Origin: Porphyra umbilicalis
Lineage: Eukaryota; Rhodophyta; Bangiophyceae; Bangiales; Bangiaceae
NCBI GenBank assembly: GCA_002049455.2
Contig: KV918770.1
Coordinates: 372,001 to 436,000 of the forward strand
Direction of reading: 5' to 3'
DNA length: 64,000 nt
The first letter of the stretch is position 1, and each line of letters starts with the position of its first letter. Below are positions 1 through 11,313 of the stretch, piece after piece. Position numbers and translations under genes: made by a program. The notes beneath the pieces were generated by a model, which was not told the DNA's origin, did no database searches, and saw only the letters and a list, made by a program, of their open reading frames with translations.

Positions 1-1330
1 ATGACGTCCGCCTCCAGCTGCCGCTTGACCTCGGCCGTCTCGGCCTCCCGCGCCGTGTGCCCAGCGCGGCGCGGTGCGAAGCGGACGGGCCGGGCGCCGG
101 CGTTGAGGTCGATGCGGTGCTGGGTGGCTTTGATGACGCCGAGCGCCTGGCCCGTCCACATTGCCTTGTGCTGGTCCAGCATGCGGCGGATCCGGGTGTG
201 CAGCGTCGGGTCGACGTCCGGCAGGTCCACGTCCTCCACTTGCGGGGGGGACGCGGGTGGCGCCGCGTTCGCCAGGGCGCTTTCTTCGCCCGGGTCCCGG
301 GGTCGCGCGGGGGTCGCAGCCGTACCACCTGAGGCCGTCGCTGGGTCCGGGCTCCGCCCCGGCGCGGGGTCGTCTCCGGTGCTTGACACCGCCGCCACGA
401 CGCCTTCGGCGGCCGTGGCCGGCGGGAAGGCCGGGGCGGCCGGTGTACCGGGAGGTGCCCCGGGGGGCACTTGTACGACCCCTGTCGTCAGCAGCTCGAC
501 GTAGCCGACGTTGGCCTTCTGCCGGAGGATGACCTCGCGCGCGCCAAAGTTGGTCACGATGACCGGGAAAGATAGCCCCGGCACGATATCGTGTACGCCG
601 TTGGCGATGGTGACCCCGTGCGTTGTGAAGAGGCGCGAGGCGCCGAACACCTGACCCAGGCCGCCCCACATGGTCCGCACCCAGACGACCGTGGCCGCCG
701 ACGGCGGAAGCCGCGTCTTGTGCGTCGCACGGAGGACGCAGGAGACGCCCATCGAGCGGTCGCCATCGTCCAACGGTCCCCGTAGGATCGCCGTGACGGA
801 CCCGTCCGTCCAACGGATGGACCTATCCTGAGGCAGGATGGCGTGGGCGTTGTCGTCGATGAACGTGCAGCCCAAGATGACCGGGACCGACAGGTCGTCG
901 ACGACGAGGAAGGGGACCGGGATGATCCGTGCGCCCGTCTGGAGCCACAGCGTGACGGTCCCGCTAGTGCGTAACCGTGCGTTGTTGGCGTCTCGCAGAC
1001 GTACCTGTTCCTCCTCCTTAGAGGTGACCACCTGGCGGAGCCAGTCAGGAGCGAGAACGTCCCGGCGGACCAAGTTGGGGCCCGCCCCCGTGTCGACGAC
1101 GACGCCGAACGCGCAGGGGGACATCTTGTCCAGCCCCAGAGAGGCCACGATACGGTAGTTATGCAGGCTGAAGAGCAGCACTTCCCCGTTCCGGGGCGGG
1201 GTACCCGGCGCGTGCGTGGGGTCCGCGACGGCGGCGGCGTGCCGGAGAAAGCGGATACGTTCGCGCCGGGCGCGTCCCCCGAGGCGCCGCCGGGGCCCTG
1301 GCCCGGTGCGCGCCCCGTTGGCGGGTAGGC
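1..1330 (-). CDS. pol: Ty3/gypsy pol fragment: aspartic protease and start of RT (element A)
   Basis: Minus-strand reading frame, open from about 1300 down to the left edge of the window. It encodes a retropepsin-type protease with the active-site motif VVVDTGAGPNLV (Asp codon at 1092-1094), followed by a typical VPVILGCTFIDD strand. Towards the edge comes the pre-RT segment TQHRIDLNAGARPVRF, equivalent to EHRIELKPGSKPVRLNPYR in element B, so RT begins just before base 1 and the rest lies outside the window. The frame is -1 relative to the gag frame upstream, as in elements B and C. A gag-frame ORF also stays open across this region, but it reads as Arg/Ser-rich noise and is taken as a shadow. 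Protease assignment is firm; the exact N-terminus is not. Confidence 0.8.
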
Positions 1331-1699
1331 CCGCTGGGATACCATCCCCGCCACCCCACGGCCGGGGGTCGGAGTGGCCCAGAGCCAGGACCGACGCGGC
1401 GACCGGCGGAGACGAAGGGACGGCCTCAGCGGCCACCGGCGTCGCCGGGACGGGGCAGTGGTCCGGCTCGTCCGCCGTCGCGTGGCTGACCCCCCCGGGC
1501 CGCGCGAGGATGCGGGGGCAGAAGGCGGGCGCCGGCGGGAATCCCGCAGCGGCCCGCCGCTTGCGTACCTGGCGCAGGCGGGTCGCCGTGATGTAGCAGT
1601 GCCGGTGTGCCTTGAGACGGACGACGTCCGTGGGCAGCCCACTAAGGGGGCTGCCCCTTCCTCGTTTCCCTGGGCGTGGCAGGGGTGGCCGTCCCCACG

Positions 1700-3990
1700 A
1701 CTCGCGCCGTCGGCGCCCGCGATGCACTCCTCGGAGGAGCTCTCCCCCTCGTCGCCCGCTACGTCCGGGTACGCCCGGTCATCCGTTTCCACGGCGTGGA
1801 CGAAGACAGCCGTGCCCGGCGGGACGGTCCCATGGTTGGCGCCGGTCGGCGGTACCGGTGGAACCGGCGGTCCCGTACCCAGGGGCAGGGGTGCCGGCGG
1901 AGCCGGTCCCCGCCCGTTACGGTGTGCCGCGACTGCTTCGCGCAGCGCGCGCCCGTGGGCCCGCACCTCGGGAGACTGGGCGGGGCACTCCCACACCCAG
2001 TGCCCCATGTGGCCACAGAACGAGCAGGCCCCCCGCCGACGTGGCGGGGGCCCCGCCTCGGGTGCCCCACTCCATCCGCCGCCACGCGGTGGAGGCGCCC
2101 CGCCTCGGGGAAACCGCGGGGGGCGATCCGAGTGCGGGAAGACGGTTCCCGGCCGTGGAGGCACCGGGGTGCCCGGCGCCAGGGTACCGCGCCCACGCCC
2201 CGCCCCCGTATGCACGGGGTACAACTCCGGGCGCCCGCCCCACGCGGGCTGCTGTTGCCAGCCCGACGCGTGCGGGAGACTGTCCACCGGTAGTTCCGGG
2301 ACGTCGCCCGAGGATCCATAATCACCGGGCGTCCCCGACGCGGCCAACACCGCGGCCCACTCGGCCCGCTCCGCCTCGGTCCCGTAGTCCGTGACGGACA
2401 GAGCAGCCGCGGCCGAGGCGGCTCCCACCGGGAGAGCGACGGATGCCGCCGGCCGGGCCCGACGGGCCTCCCGTTCTTCGCCGCCGACCGACCGGGAGGC
2501 GCTCCCCTTGGGCTTGGCTTGGAGCTTGACCCCCCGGGCCTCCCGGGTAGCTGCTCCCGTCTTGGCAAGGAACTTGCGCAGCTTGGGGAAGGTCCGGCCC
2601 TGGGTATTGAAGTTCCGCCCCAGGGCCCGGACTTCCCGTCCAACGCCCTTGAGTAGGATACTCTTCAGCTCGGCCTCTTGTAGGACCGAGCCCAAGGCAC
2701 GGTTAGCATCGAGGATGCGGTTCGCAAACTCGTGTTCGTCTTCCCACTTCTCTTGGGATGCTTGCATGAGGGCCTGGAGGTGGTCCACCAGGTCGTCCCC
2801 GTCGAGGTACTCGTTGAGTAGAGCGTGGACCGCGCGCTTGTACGTGAGCTGCCGCGAGGCGTGGGTGTCCTTGGCGCGCTGGAGCACGCCGAGCACCTCG
2901 CTCGTGACGAAGTACTGCAGCAGTGTCACTGCCGTACCCTCGTTCAGCCCGCTGCCGTCGCATGCCGTCTGGAAGTTCCCAAGGAACGCCACCAACCCCA
3001 ACGGGGTATCGCCCGCAAACTGCCGCGAGGTGTGCATCAAGGCCTTGACGTCCGCGCGGATACCGCGGATGGAATTGCCTCGCGGGAGGGTAGGCGGCCC
3101 CCTCGCTGTGCGAGTCGGTACCGTTCCGGCGACAGGAGCCCCTTGAAGCGGGGGTCGACCACCGTGTCCTCCCGCTGCTCCCGCCGGAAGGCGCGCAGCG
3201 CCTCTTGAACCAGGGCCCGGTGTGGCCGCTTGTCGGCAGCCCGTGCCCGCCGTCGGCGGCGCGTTGCGCCGGGGTCACTGCCGGTGGCGGAGGAAGAGGT
3301 CGAGCCGTCGCTGCTGTCCGTCGACTCCGCCCTACTGGCGGCGGACGACGAGCTTGACGGACTGTCGTGCTCTCGGTCGACGAGGGGGGCCCCGACGAGG
3401 GGGGCGACGGCGCCCGTCGGGCGTGGCGCCGCCGTCGGTGGCCCTTCGAGGGGGCGGCCTTCAGGTGTCGGCGCTCGGCGCCCCGCCGGGACCGAGACCG
3501 CGCAGGGCGCGCGCCCGGCGATGCAGTCACCGTCAAGGCGGCCCCGGTCCGGGTTGTGCCCCCCGTCCGGGTACGCTCCCTGGACGTGCCTGACCCGGGT
3601 TCCGGGGTGCCGGCCCCCCCGCGCTCGCGGTTCCGGGGGAAGGGCCCTGGGCCGCCGCCAGGGCCAGGGCCACGGCCGCGCCCCGCCCCGGGACCGGGGT
3701 CCCGTCCGATGCCGCGGTCGACGCTTCCTCCGCGGCGTCGCGGAACACCTGAGCCAAGTGGCGCAGGTGCCCGGGGTCGGCCACCGACCGAGGTGGTCCT
3801 GGGGCCGCGGCTCCGCCGATCCCCTGCAGGCTGGGCCCGACCCGCCCGTCGCCGACGGCGCGTCCAGGGACCAGTGGTCCCGGGTGGTCCTCTGCCACCG
3901 GGCCCGGGCCACCTCCTCCGGGGTGACCCCGAACGCCCGCTGTAATTCCCGGCGCTGCCGCTCGTCCTCCTCGAGCGGCAGCGCGTCCAT
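1700..3990 (-). pseudogene. gag: Ty3/gypsy gag with CCHC zinc knuckle (element A)
   Basis: Minus-strand Gag polyprotein gene. The N-terminal part (about 3990-3040, beginning MDALPLEEDERQ) is low-complexity, then DPRFKGLLSPERY leads into the capsid-like region (TPLGLVAFLGNF, then EYLDGDDLVDHLQALM and FANRILDANRALGS). A nucleocapsid knuckle CSFCGHMGHWVWEC (C-x2-C-x4-H-x4-C) lies near 1985-2030. The capsid segment is in a different frame from the N-terminal segment, with a shift around 3037-3060, so the gene appears frameshifted unless a sequencing error is involved. Downstream, protease is reached by a -1 shift. Sequence from 4020 to 4480 is also open and Pro/Gly-rich, and may be leader or further N-terminus. 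Confidence 0.7.
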
Positions 3991-4556
3991 TGGTCGACGC
4001 GGCCCCCGGCTCGCGGGGGTCCGCCAACTACAGTTCCCGATGAACCGCCCACCGCGTCCACTCGGGGAGGGCCAAAGGGCGGCGCCCCTTCCAGGCGCTG
4101 CCCGTCCAGGGGGGAAGGGTGAACCCCCGCACCCCCTGCCTGGGGCTCCATCAGCGTGGACGTCCGTCCCGCGCCGGGAGGAGGACGAGCCCCGGTGGTC
4201 GGCGTGCGGCCGGGGTCCTCGGGCGGGGAGTTCGACTCACCCGCCACCGTACCGCCGCCGCCAACCGGGACCGCCCTTCCACCCCCCACGGGGGCCACGG
4301 CGCCCAAGGCCGGTGTTGCCCCGGGGTCTCCCGCCGGTGGCGCGTCCGTCACCCGGCTGGTGCCAGGCATCTCAAACGGAGGAGCGCCCCCGTCAAGCGG
4401 GGAAGGTGAGGAAGATCCGCGAGCCATGGAAGCGGGGCCCGCGTATCGATCGGATGTCCTCCTGTCACCGCACCGCAATACAACCAACGAGGGTCCCCCG
4501 AATCTTGGTACCGAAAGAGGTGTCGATCCGCGACGCGCACAGTGTGCGTACCGCGG

Positions 4557-4575
4557 GTCTCACCCGGAGCGCCAA
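4557..4575 (-). other. Primer-binding site, element A
   Basis: On the minus strand, TGGCGCTCCGGGTGAG starts one base from the LTR border and has the TGG start expected of a tRNA 3'-end complement. It differs from the site used by elements B and C (TGGTGGAGCAGCAGG), so A belongs to another subfamily. Confidence 0.65.
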
Positions 4576-4576
4576 A

Positions 4577-5227
4577 TGTAGTACCACAATCTAGGGGGTT
4601 ACCTCAGAAGGAGGGAAGTAACGGCCGTCTCAGCCGCTCGCGCGACACCCGCTATGGGACTCGAGGTCCGGGAAGTCGGGCCGATCGAAACGCCAAGACA
4701 TCGAGACACGGTTTACTTGCCGGCGACGACGGTGCCTCCCACCGTCGTCGCCCTTCGTCCTAAAAGGGCGGAAACCGTCGCCCGGGCCCAATTTCCCCAA
4801 ATGGGAATTGACCCGGGCCGTCACCAACCAATGCAGATAATTCCCTCCATGCATGTCAAGTCCCCCGAGGCGATCATTACAGACGAGGGGGAGAAACCGT
4901 CCCGCGCGCAACGCGCTGCACCCGCCGCGTGGCGCCCGGTCGGCCGTCGCCTGCCGCGCCCTCTCGGGCGCGCCAGCGCCCGCTCGGGCGCGCCAACCCG
5001 GCCTCCCGCGGGGCCCGCGTGCCGGGCGCGGCGGATCGGGTGCGCTCCCTCAAGGGGCCCGAGCCGGGCAGCGGGGCCGTCCCCTCGCCCCGCCATCCCG
5101 CGTCGCCAACCCGTCGGCCACCACCGCCGCTGGCGTCGCCCCCACGCGTCGGGGACCGACGTCCCCCGCCGTCGCCGTCGTCCCCGCGGTGGCCCCCTGG
5201 CGCCTAGGGGGGCCCCGTAGTACTACA
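4577..5227 (-). repeat. 5' LTR of element A (651 bp)
   Basis: The segment is bounded by inverted termini TGTAGTACcAC and GTaGTACTACA and sits directly beside the primer-binding site. It contains no convincing ORF. The right flank CGGGTGATCG continues family X sequence, seen uninterrupted at about 7770-7785, so the element inserted into a family X copy, probably with a 5-bp duplication CGGGT. The partner LTR lies left of the window, so the duplication cannot be confirmed here. Confidence 0.6.
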
Positions 5228-5643
5228 CGGGTGATCGTGCCTGCGCGCCGTCTTCTGTTGCGGCGGCACGTCGGCGGTTGCTGACGCCATCCAGCGGCGC
5301 AGTTTCAGGCGCCTCGTCGCGCGGCAATTTGTCCCACCCTCCCGCCCGTGCGCCGTGTCGGCCGCCCTGCCCACCGTGCGCAGGTGCGCTGCGCGGCGGA
5401 GTGACGGCCTCGCCCTTGGGCGCGGCGCGACGCCGGCGGGGGCCGCCACCGCTGCGGTGGCGGAGGCGGCACCCCTTTCCCCGCCCCACGCCCCCCCCAC
5501 CTCGGCAACGTGGCTGCACGTGCCCCTGAGCGCGCTCGCGGCCATAGAGCCGGCCGGCGTGCCCGGTGTCAATGCGTCGCCGTGCGCGCCACCGAGCGCG
5601 CCACCGCCCTGAAGGCCAGGGTATTGCACGCACGTGCCTGGAA
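5228..5643 (-). repeat. Family X repeat, copy 3 (truncated, inverted)
   Basis: Reverse-complement relative of the GC-rich repeats at 6293-6924 and 7392-8092. It ends at the right with the shared family terminus, whose sense is TTCCAGGCACGTGCGTGC. Its other end is cut by the element A LTR. Long ORFs on both strands are composition artefacts; no protein was recognised. Confidence 0.65.
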
Positions 5644-6292
5644 TAATAGGACATCGTGTGATCAAGACATGATGCCGACCAACCAAGAAGTATTTTTTTT
5701 GTTAACTCTTGCATACCTGCAGAATCATAAAAAGTATCGCTTGGCTTTTTGATTGTTGCTGGCATGTATATCACTCCCAAAACACTCTCAACTTAAGTTG
5801 AAGTATTTGAACTTCTCAATGATATATTAACATATGATATAAAGTATGGCGTTTATTCATCTTACACTGATCTGTTTTTAATCATGAGGTTTGTGCGAAT
5901 GTTTTCACTGCTTTACTGGAAATCAGCATTTTGATCCACTTATCTTGTTCTGCTTCCCGAATGTTTTTGAACTGCAAACTAATGTTATGTAGCTTTTTGC
6001 CTCTTTTCTGTGAACGTGAAACCGCATATCCATTTTGAGCCACCTTTTCTGTGAACGTGAAAACGCAGATCCATTTTGAGCCACATTTTCAGTCAGCTGA
6101 CATCTCTTTGACATAGTTTGATTTTTTAGCCAATACGTTTTTTTAAAGTGCTTGCTGAAGTAGATTTTGGGACAGCACCAATCAGTGTATCCACTTTTTC
6201 TTCTACTTTAGATATCATTCAAGTTGGGATACATCTCATACCTTATTCAGCTGCAATAGTTGGCAGGATATGGTTTTTTGGCCGTAATCAGA
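5644..6292. other. AT-rich non-coding spacer
   Basis: No gene recognised. Composition shifts sharply to AT-rich between two family X copies. It contains a tandem duplication of about 42 bp (two copies of TTTTCTGTGAACGTGAAA..., roughly 6004-6086). Near 6253 the sequence AGTTGGCAGGATATGG resembles the inner terminus of the hAT-like element at 14453-15207 and may be a degraded end. Confidence 0.5.
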
Positions 6293-6924
6293 TTCCAGGC
6301 CCGTGCGTGCAATACCCTGGCCTTCACGGCGGTGGCGCGCTTGACGACGCATCGACACCGGGCACGCCGGGCGACTCCATAGCCGCGAGCGCGCACGGGG
6401 GCACGTACAGCCACGTTGCCGTGGCGGGGGAAAGGTGGTGCGGGGAAAAGGGTGCCGCCGCCGGCACCGCAGCGGCGGCGGCTCGCCGGCGTCGCGCGAC
6501 GTCGACGAGAGGGGCCTTCACTCCGCCGCGCAGCGCACCTCTAATCGCGCCGGTAGATGGCAGGCCGACAGGCTGCCGCAACAGAAGCCGGCGCGCAGGC
6601 ACGATCACTCGCGGGTCATCGCGGTCGCGTTCAACCCCCGTAGACGCTGCGCGCGGTCGCCGCACCCAACTCGGGGCGGTGGGGGGTGGTAGGGGGGCAG
6701 GCACCGTCCGGGCCCTGTGACCCTTGTGGCAGGACAGTCCTTCTCAGCCACGTAACTCTATTCGCTTTTAGCGTCATCGCGACCCCTCCAACGTCGACAC
6801 GCCCTCAGAAGCCTGAGGACACGAATGCAGACTGCCACCTCTGGAACGGGGAGCAAGTCCCGTGATCTAAGTATATGTGTGCATCACTACACTTTGAGAG
6901 CACCCTGTCGTAAAGGCCAGGGAA
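6293..6924 (+). repeat. Family X repeat, copy 1 (632 bp)
   Basis: Starts TTCCAGGCCCGTGCGTGC and ends GGCCAGGGAA, the same borders as copy 2 at 7392-8092. The 3' third (from about 6720: cacgtaactctattcgcttttagcg, through GAGAGCACCCTGTCGTAAAGG) is close to identical between the copies, while the GC-rich middle has indels. The flank on the right (TACGGATACACGCCG) is hAT-like element sequence. No coding potential recognised. Confidence 0.7.
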
Positions 6925-7391
6925 TACGGATACACGCCGATCCTTCGTATCGGATCACAGATACCTCCCTCAGCTGAGATCCGATTCAGGATATCTGCGC
7001 CGGAAGCGGATATTTGAGTAGATTATGTTCGCATCTGGATACGATTATTGGATCCGAATACAATCCCGCAAGTCCGACGAACAGCTCAATTTGAGTTCAG
7101 GAAGAGCGCCATCCAGCCGTTATTTGGGTGCTCAATGGTCGTCAGTACGACTTGAAGTCCACACTTGGTTTCAATGCCCCAAGGGGCGCCGTCGTGGTGG
7201 TTCCCCGCCGTTTGTGTAAACGGACGTCAGAATGACCGTTTTAAATCTCGTGTTAGACTCTGACAACAACGCAATAGGGTCTAGTTGCGTGACTGAACGG
7301 TTCCACTCGGGTCGGGCTGGATCGCCGCTTGTCGCTGCCAAATGTTCGGACATTAATCCCCCGATGGTCGGCACGCGAAAAGAGAGGTCGA

Positions 7392-8092
7392 TTCCAGGCA
7401 CGTGCGTGCAATACCCTGACCTTCAGGGCGGTGGCGCGCTCGGCGACGCATTGACACCGGGCACGCCGGCCGGCTCTATTGCCGCGAGCGCGCACGGGGG
7501 CACGTACAGCCACGTTGCCGTGGTGGGGGGGGCGTCGGGCGGGGAAAGAGGTGCCGCCTCCGCCACCGCAGCGGCGGCGGCCCGCCGGCGTCGCGCGAGG
7601 CCGTCACTCCGCCGCGCAGCGCACCTGCGCACGGCGGGCAGGGCGGCCGACACGGCGCACGGGCGGGCGGGTGGGACTGATCGCCGCGCGACGAGGCGCC
7701 CGTAACCGCGCCGCGTGATGGCGTCAGCAACCGCCGACGCGCCGCCGCAACAGAAGACGGCGCGCAGGCACGATCACCCGCGGGTCATCGTGGGCGCATC
7801 AAGCCCCGGAAGTCGCTGCGCGCGGTCACTGCGCGCAACTCCGGGCGGTAGAGGGGGCACGGGGGCAGGCGCCGTCCGGGCCCAGTGACCCCTGTGGCAG
7901 GACAGTCCTTCTCAGCCACGTAACTCCATTCGCTTTTAGCGTCATCGCGACCCCTCCAACGTCGACACGCCCTCAGATCCCTGAGGACACGAATGCAGAC
8001 TGCCACCTCTGAAACGGAGAGCAAGTCCCTTGATCTAAGTATATGTGTGCATCACTACACTTTGAGAGCACCCTGTCCTCAAGGCCAGGGAA
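7392..8092 (+). repeat. Family X repeat, copy 2 (701 bp), precise insertion
   Basis: Starts TTCCAGGCACGTGCGTGC and ends AAGGCCAGGGAA. The empty site survives next door: the tandem duplication at 8093-8270 reads GAGAGGTCGACTGCGTTT, while the flanks here are GAGAGGTCGA and CTGCGTTT. The insertion is therefore exact, with no visible target duplication. Internal hairpins CCCTG..CAGGG lie at both ends. Confidence 0.7.
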
Positions 8093-8270
8093 CTGCGTTT
8101 AACCAGAATTCTCCAGATGCGGGAAGCCTCAAAACCATATATATCCCTGTATGCTGACTCTCATATCTGTCGGCACGCGAAAAGAGAGGTCGACTGCGTT
8201 TAACCAGAATTCTCCAGATGCGGGAAGCCTCAAAACCATATATATCCCTACATGCTGACTCTCATATCTG
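8093..8270. repeat. Tandem duplication of 101 bp
   Basis: Two copies starting CTGCGTTTAACCAGAATTC at 8093 and 8194, with the second cut at about 8270. They differ at TGTATGC versus TACATGC. Both lie inside the hAT-like remnant, and the second copy preserves the empty site of family X copy 2. Confidence 0.85.
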
Positions 8271-8446
8271 GGATAGGGATCGGATATAATCTCGCAATTT
8301 CTGTCGGACAGGATAGATATATCCTCTCCTCCTTTTCTCATAATGCATTCTGGATATGCGTCCCCTGCTCGTATCCGAAGTGGATACGGATCTAATGCAC
8401 CGATATAATCCTCGGGGATATATCCATGACAACCCCTGGTCAGTAC

Positions 8447-9572
8447 CCACCGCAGTGCCAGGTGATCACACCGTATAAGGAAGTGCGTCCCTTCAATGTA
8501 GGGACGTAACACAGAGACGGCCCATACCACTCCGAGGCCCTCTATCTCCGTGACGGTATAATTCTTCTCAACCGGGGTGAGTCCCTTACTGAAGTACCCA
8601 ACTGGATGATTCTCTCCAGATGGTTGTTCTTGGAGCAGGCTGCAACCGAGTTGGTCGTAGCTGGCATCCATGTCAATGACGTCCTTGCCTTCCTTCCTTG
8701 GGAAGGCCAAGATGGGCGGGTTGCAGAGCATTTCTTGCAACTTATCGAACGCCTCTTTGCTCCTCTTGAGTGGGAGGGGCAAGCCTCTTTGGCAACGTCG
8801 TACTCGCCAAGCGGTTGAGCGGCTTCGCGTACTTCGCGAAGCTGTCGGTGAAGCGCCGATATACTTTACACATCCCCAAGAAGCTCCTCAGTTAGGTTTG
8901 CGTCTTGGGGAACTGGGCCCTCCTGATGGCTTTCAGGTTCTTCTCATTGACGCTGATACGTCCGGGCCTAACTACATGGCCAAGGTACTCCACCTCGTTA
9001 CTGAAGAGGTGGCACTTTTTCGCCTTAAGCGTGACGCCTGCGTTGCCCAGTAGGGTGAACACCTTGTCCAAGTGGGACAGGTGCGTCTCTGCGTCATGGG
9101 AGAAGACAATGATGTCGTCTATGTAGACCAGGACGTACTGCCACTTGACACCGGCTAGTAGCATGTCAATGGCACGCTGGAAAGTTGCCGGCGCATTGCA
9201 TAGGCCGAAGGGGAGACGTTTTCAATGGAACGTCCCCGAGTGGCAGATAAACGTTGTGAGATGGCGATACTCTAGTGCTATGGGGATCTGCCAGTATCCC
9301 ACGTTACAGTCAAACGTGAAGAAGAAGTTTGCCTCACCAAGTAAGTCGAGGCAGTCATCCATGCGGGTAAGAGGGCATGCATCTCTCACTTTCCACTCGT
9401 TCAGTTGACGATAGTCGATACAAAACCAAGAAGAGCCATCCGGTTTCGGTACCAGGACGATGGGGCCAGCCCACTCACTTGAGCTGGGCTCAATGACATC
9501 CAGGTGTGTCATCTTGTCGACCTGCTCCCGTATTTTCTCGCGAAAGCGGGGCCCTATCCGATAGGGGTTCAA
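8447..9572 (-). pseudogene. pol: Ty3/gypsy RT and partial RNase H (element C)
   Basis: Minus-strand coding remnant. It begins at SLNPYRIGPRFREKIREQVD, then shows the RT blocks VLVPKPDGSSWFCIDYRQLN, FGLCNAPATFQRAID, the catalytic VYIDDIIVFS (YxDD-type), and LGHVVRPGRISVNEKNLKAI. RNase H starts at DVIDMDASYDQLGCSLLQ and runs through EKNYTVTEIEGLGVVW to HLALRWVLT. There it is cut by the hAT-like terminus at 8438. At least two frameshifts break it, for instance near 9220 and 8810. Its 5' continuation is at 11314-12420, beyond the AT-rich insertion. Integrase and chromodomain are not seen nearby. Confidence 0.85.
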
Positions 9573-11313
9573 GGATACTTTAAAGAAACTGACACCTGAG
9601 GATAAAATAGCAATACTGAGTTCTGAAGACGAAAACGTTTTTGACATAAAGTACTCCATTCGCGAAATACCGAGGACAACCAACACTATTTTCATTGGAA
9701 ATGAAGATCCTAGAATATCTCTAGTGAGTGGAGTGCCAGCTTTAAACCAACAGAACGCTTTACTAGAAAGAATACATCCAATAAATATAAGTACTGAATG
9801 CAGATATGGAGGTACCTACAATGGTACACCACCAATAAACTGGGATTATCCGGGCGGTCTGAACAAGGAGAAATCACCACTGAAATACAGCGGCTCAATT
9901 TAATATTTAAGTAAACACTATAATCAACTTTTCAGAAAGTTTGGCAATGCATTAGAGGCTTTTCTATGACTGGGTAGCGAACCCGAGGAAATAGATGGAG
10001 AGTATCTAGATACGTCTTTAGGTTAAATCATGAAAGTAATAGTAAACACCCGTTAATATGGGCTTTTGACAAGATAACAAGAATTCACAGTCAGCTTAAC
10101 TGTGACAGCATTCTTCCAAGTAAGTGCTTTCAATGACCGCAATTGCAATTTTCTAACCAAAAATATCTGTGTACAGTTTCTAACCTAAAGAAACTAACGC
10201 ACCATAGTACGTTAGTTTTTTCTGTGTTTCCTCTGTATAAATTTTACAGACTAAACTCCTCACATTGTGAAAAAAACAGTGTTATAGTAAAAACGAAAAA
10301 ACAAAACGGAAAAATGCCTATAAGCGAACTTTTTGAAGCAGGTTGATGTTGACGTTTTCCCTCAATATTTGGTGCCATTCGATCACAATCAGCTACTTTA
10401 ATAGTCGATTGTGGATTTAATTGAGACTCGTCAAGAGAGTTTTTGATGGGAGAAGTTGTGTCTTCCTCTTCCAAATTAACTACTGAGACCCAAGGTAAGT
10501 TGACTTTGCAATCGACAAACCGATAATTGTATAGTAGGTCATCCGGAGTCATATTTGTGTCTGCTAGCATTGTTCTTACTTCCGTATGTTAAACAGATGG
10601 AATATATTTTGTTAGCAGTCTTTGTTTATTATTTTTCTTTCAAGTTCTTGTATCCGTAGATATTTCCCTTCTTGGTTTGGCCATAATTGTGTATTTCAAG
10701 TTTTACGTTTCCAGATACGGTGCGTTCTCGTTATAAGAGAATCGTTTACAAAATAATAAGGGTCTCGAGTCTTTCATTCCAGACCGTGTGGGCCACTTTT
10801 TCTTCATATTGAGCCGAATCAGCTGTCTCTTGTAATGAGAACGCACTGTACTACTCTACATTCTTTTTAGTAACTATTTAGATACCGAAACGAAACTTAG
10901 TATATTTAGGTATCTCGATACCTGAGTATAATAAGCTGTTGTAGAAAGTTTGGTATCCAGATGCTAAAAGGCGAGTTTACAGCCGTTTACCAAAAAATCC
11001 TGGAGAAAGACTGTTAGTATCTGGATACCACTCAGTTCTTTCGTTGTAGAAGTTAACAATAATCATGCCCAATGTATATTTTTTTGCGTTAACACAAAAT
11101 TGAGCTAGTGAACCTCTTAGTAAATTACGTTGTATGCCTAAAGTTTTTCTTCTACTCACAGCTTGCGAAATAACATTTTGATTCGAGTTGGAATTATCGA
11201 CAATGGGATAAATTTGATCCGGATCCGAAGCTCTTTGCCTGGAACTCTCAGTGGATGCTGCGTATCCCGGAACTTCGCTAGAGCGCTGAGTTTGCAAGGG
11301 AATACGGGATACT
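9573..11313. mobile_element. AT-rich insertion flanked by 7-bp duplication GGATACT
   Basis: A 1727-bp AT-rich block (9580-11306) interrupts pol of element C between codons for KPVS and LNPYR. GGATACT occurs at 9573-9579 and 11307-11313; removing one copy plus the insert restores the frame. Clear terminal inverted repeats are absent. A plus-strand open frame without ATG runs from the left edge to TAA near 9903. A minus-strand ORF (10244-10570, beginning MLADTNMTPDDLLYNYRF) is plausible coding. The right edge reads about 105 codons inwards on the minus strand. A 131-bp MITE sits inside. The family is not recognised. Confidence 0.6.
10718..10848 (-). mobile_element. 131-bp MITE, TIR CAGTGCGTTCTC, TA target site
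   Basis: Termini CGGTGCGTTCTCGTTAT and GAGAACGCACTG are flanked by TA on both sides. The reverse complement aligns over its whole length with 55736-55866, which is also 131 bp. A TA duplication and CAGTG-type ends suggest Tc1/mariner mobilisation. It lies within the AT-rich insertion, so it arrived there either with it or after it. Confidence 0.8.

Larger units (their letters stand above)
6925..8438 (-). mobile_element. Decayed hAT-like non-autonomous element in RNase H of element C
   Basis: Reverse-orientation relative of the 755-bp element at 14453-15207. The right end ATATCCATGACAACCCCTG is the same terminus, and internal blocks (GGATCCGAATACAATCCCGCAAG; the 7080-7380 segment) align with 14690-15100. 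Family X copy 2 interrupts it at 7392. The right border falls inside the RNase H coding sequence of element C, and the flank GTCAGTAC (8439-8446) is the likely 8-bp target copy. The left border is unclear because family X copy 1 abuts it. Confidence 0.6.

Noticed and set aside
554..1160. C-terminal third of the 828-codon minus ORF of element A as Gag
   Set aside because: The -1 frame over the same bases encodes a recognisable aspartic protease; the gag-frame reading is Arg/Ser-rich noise.
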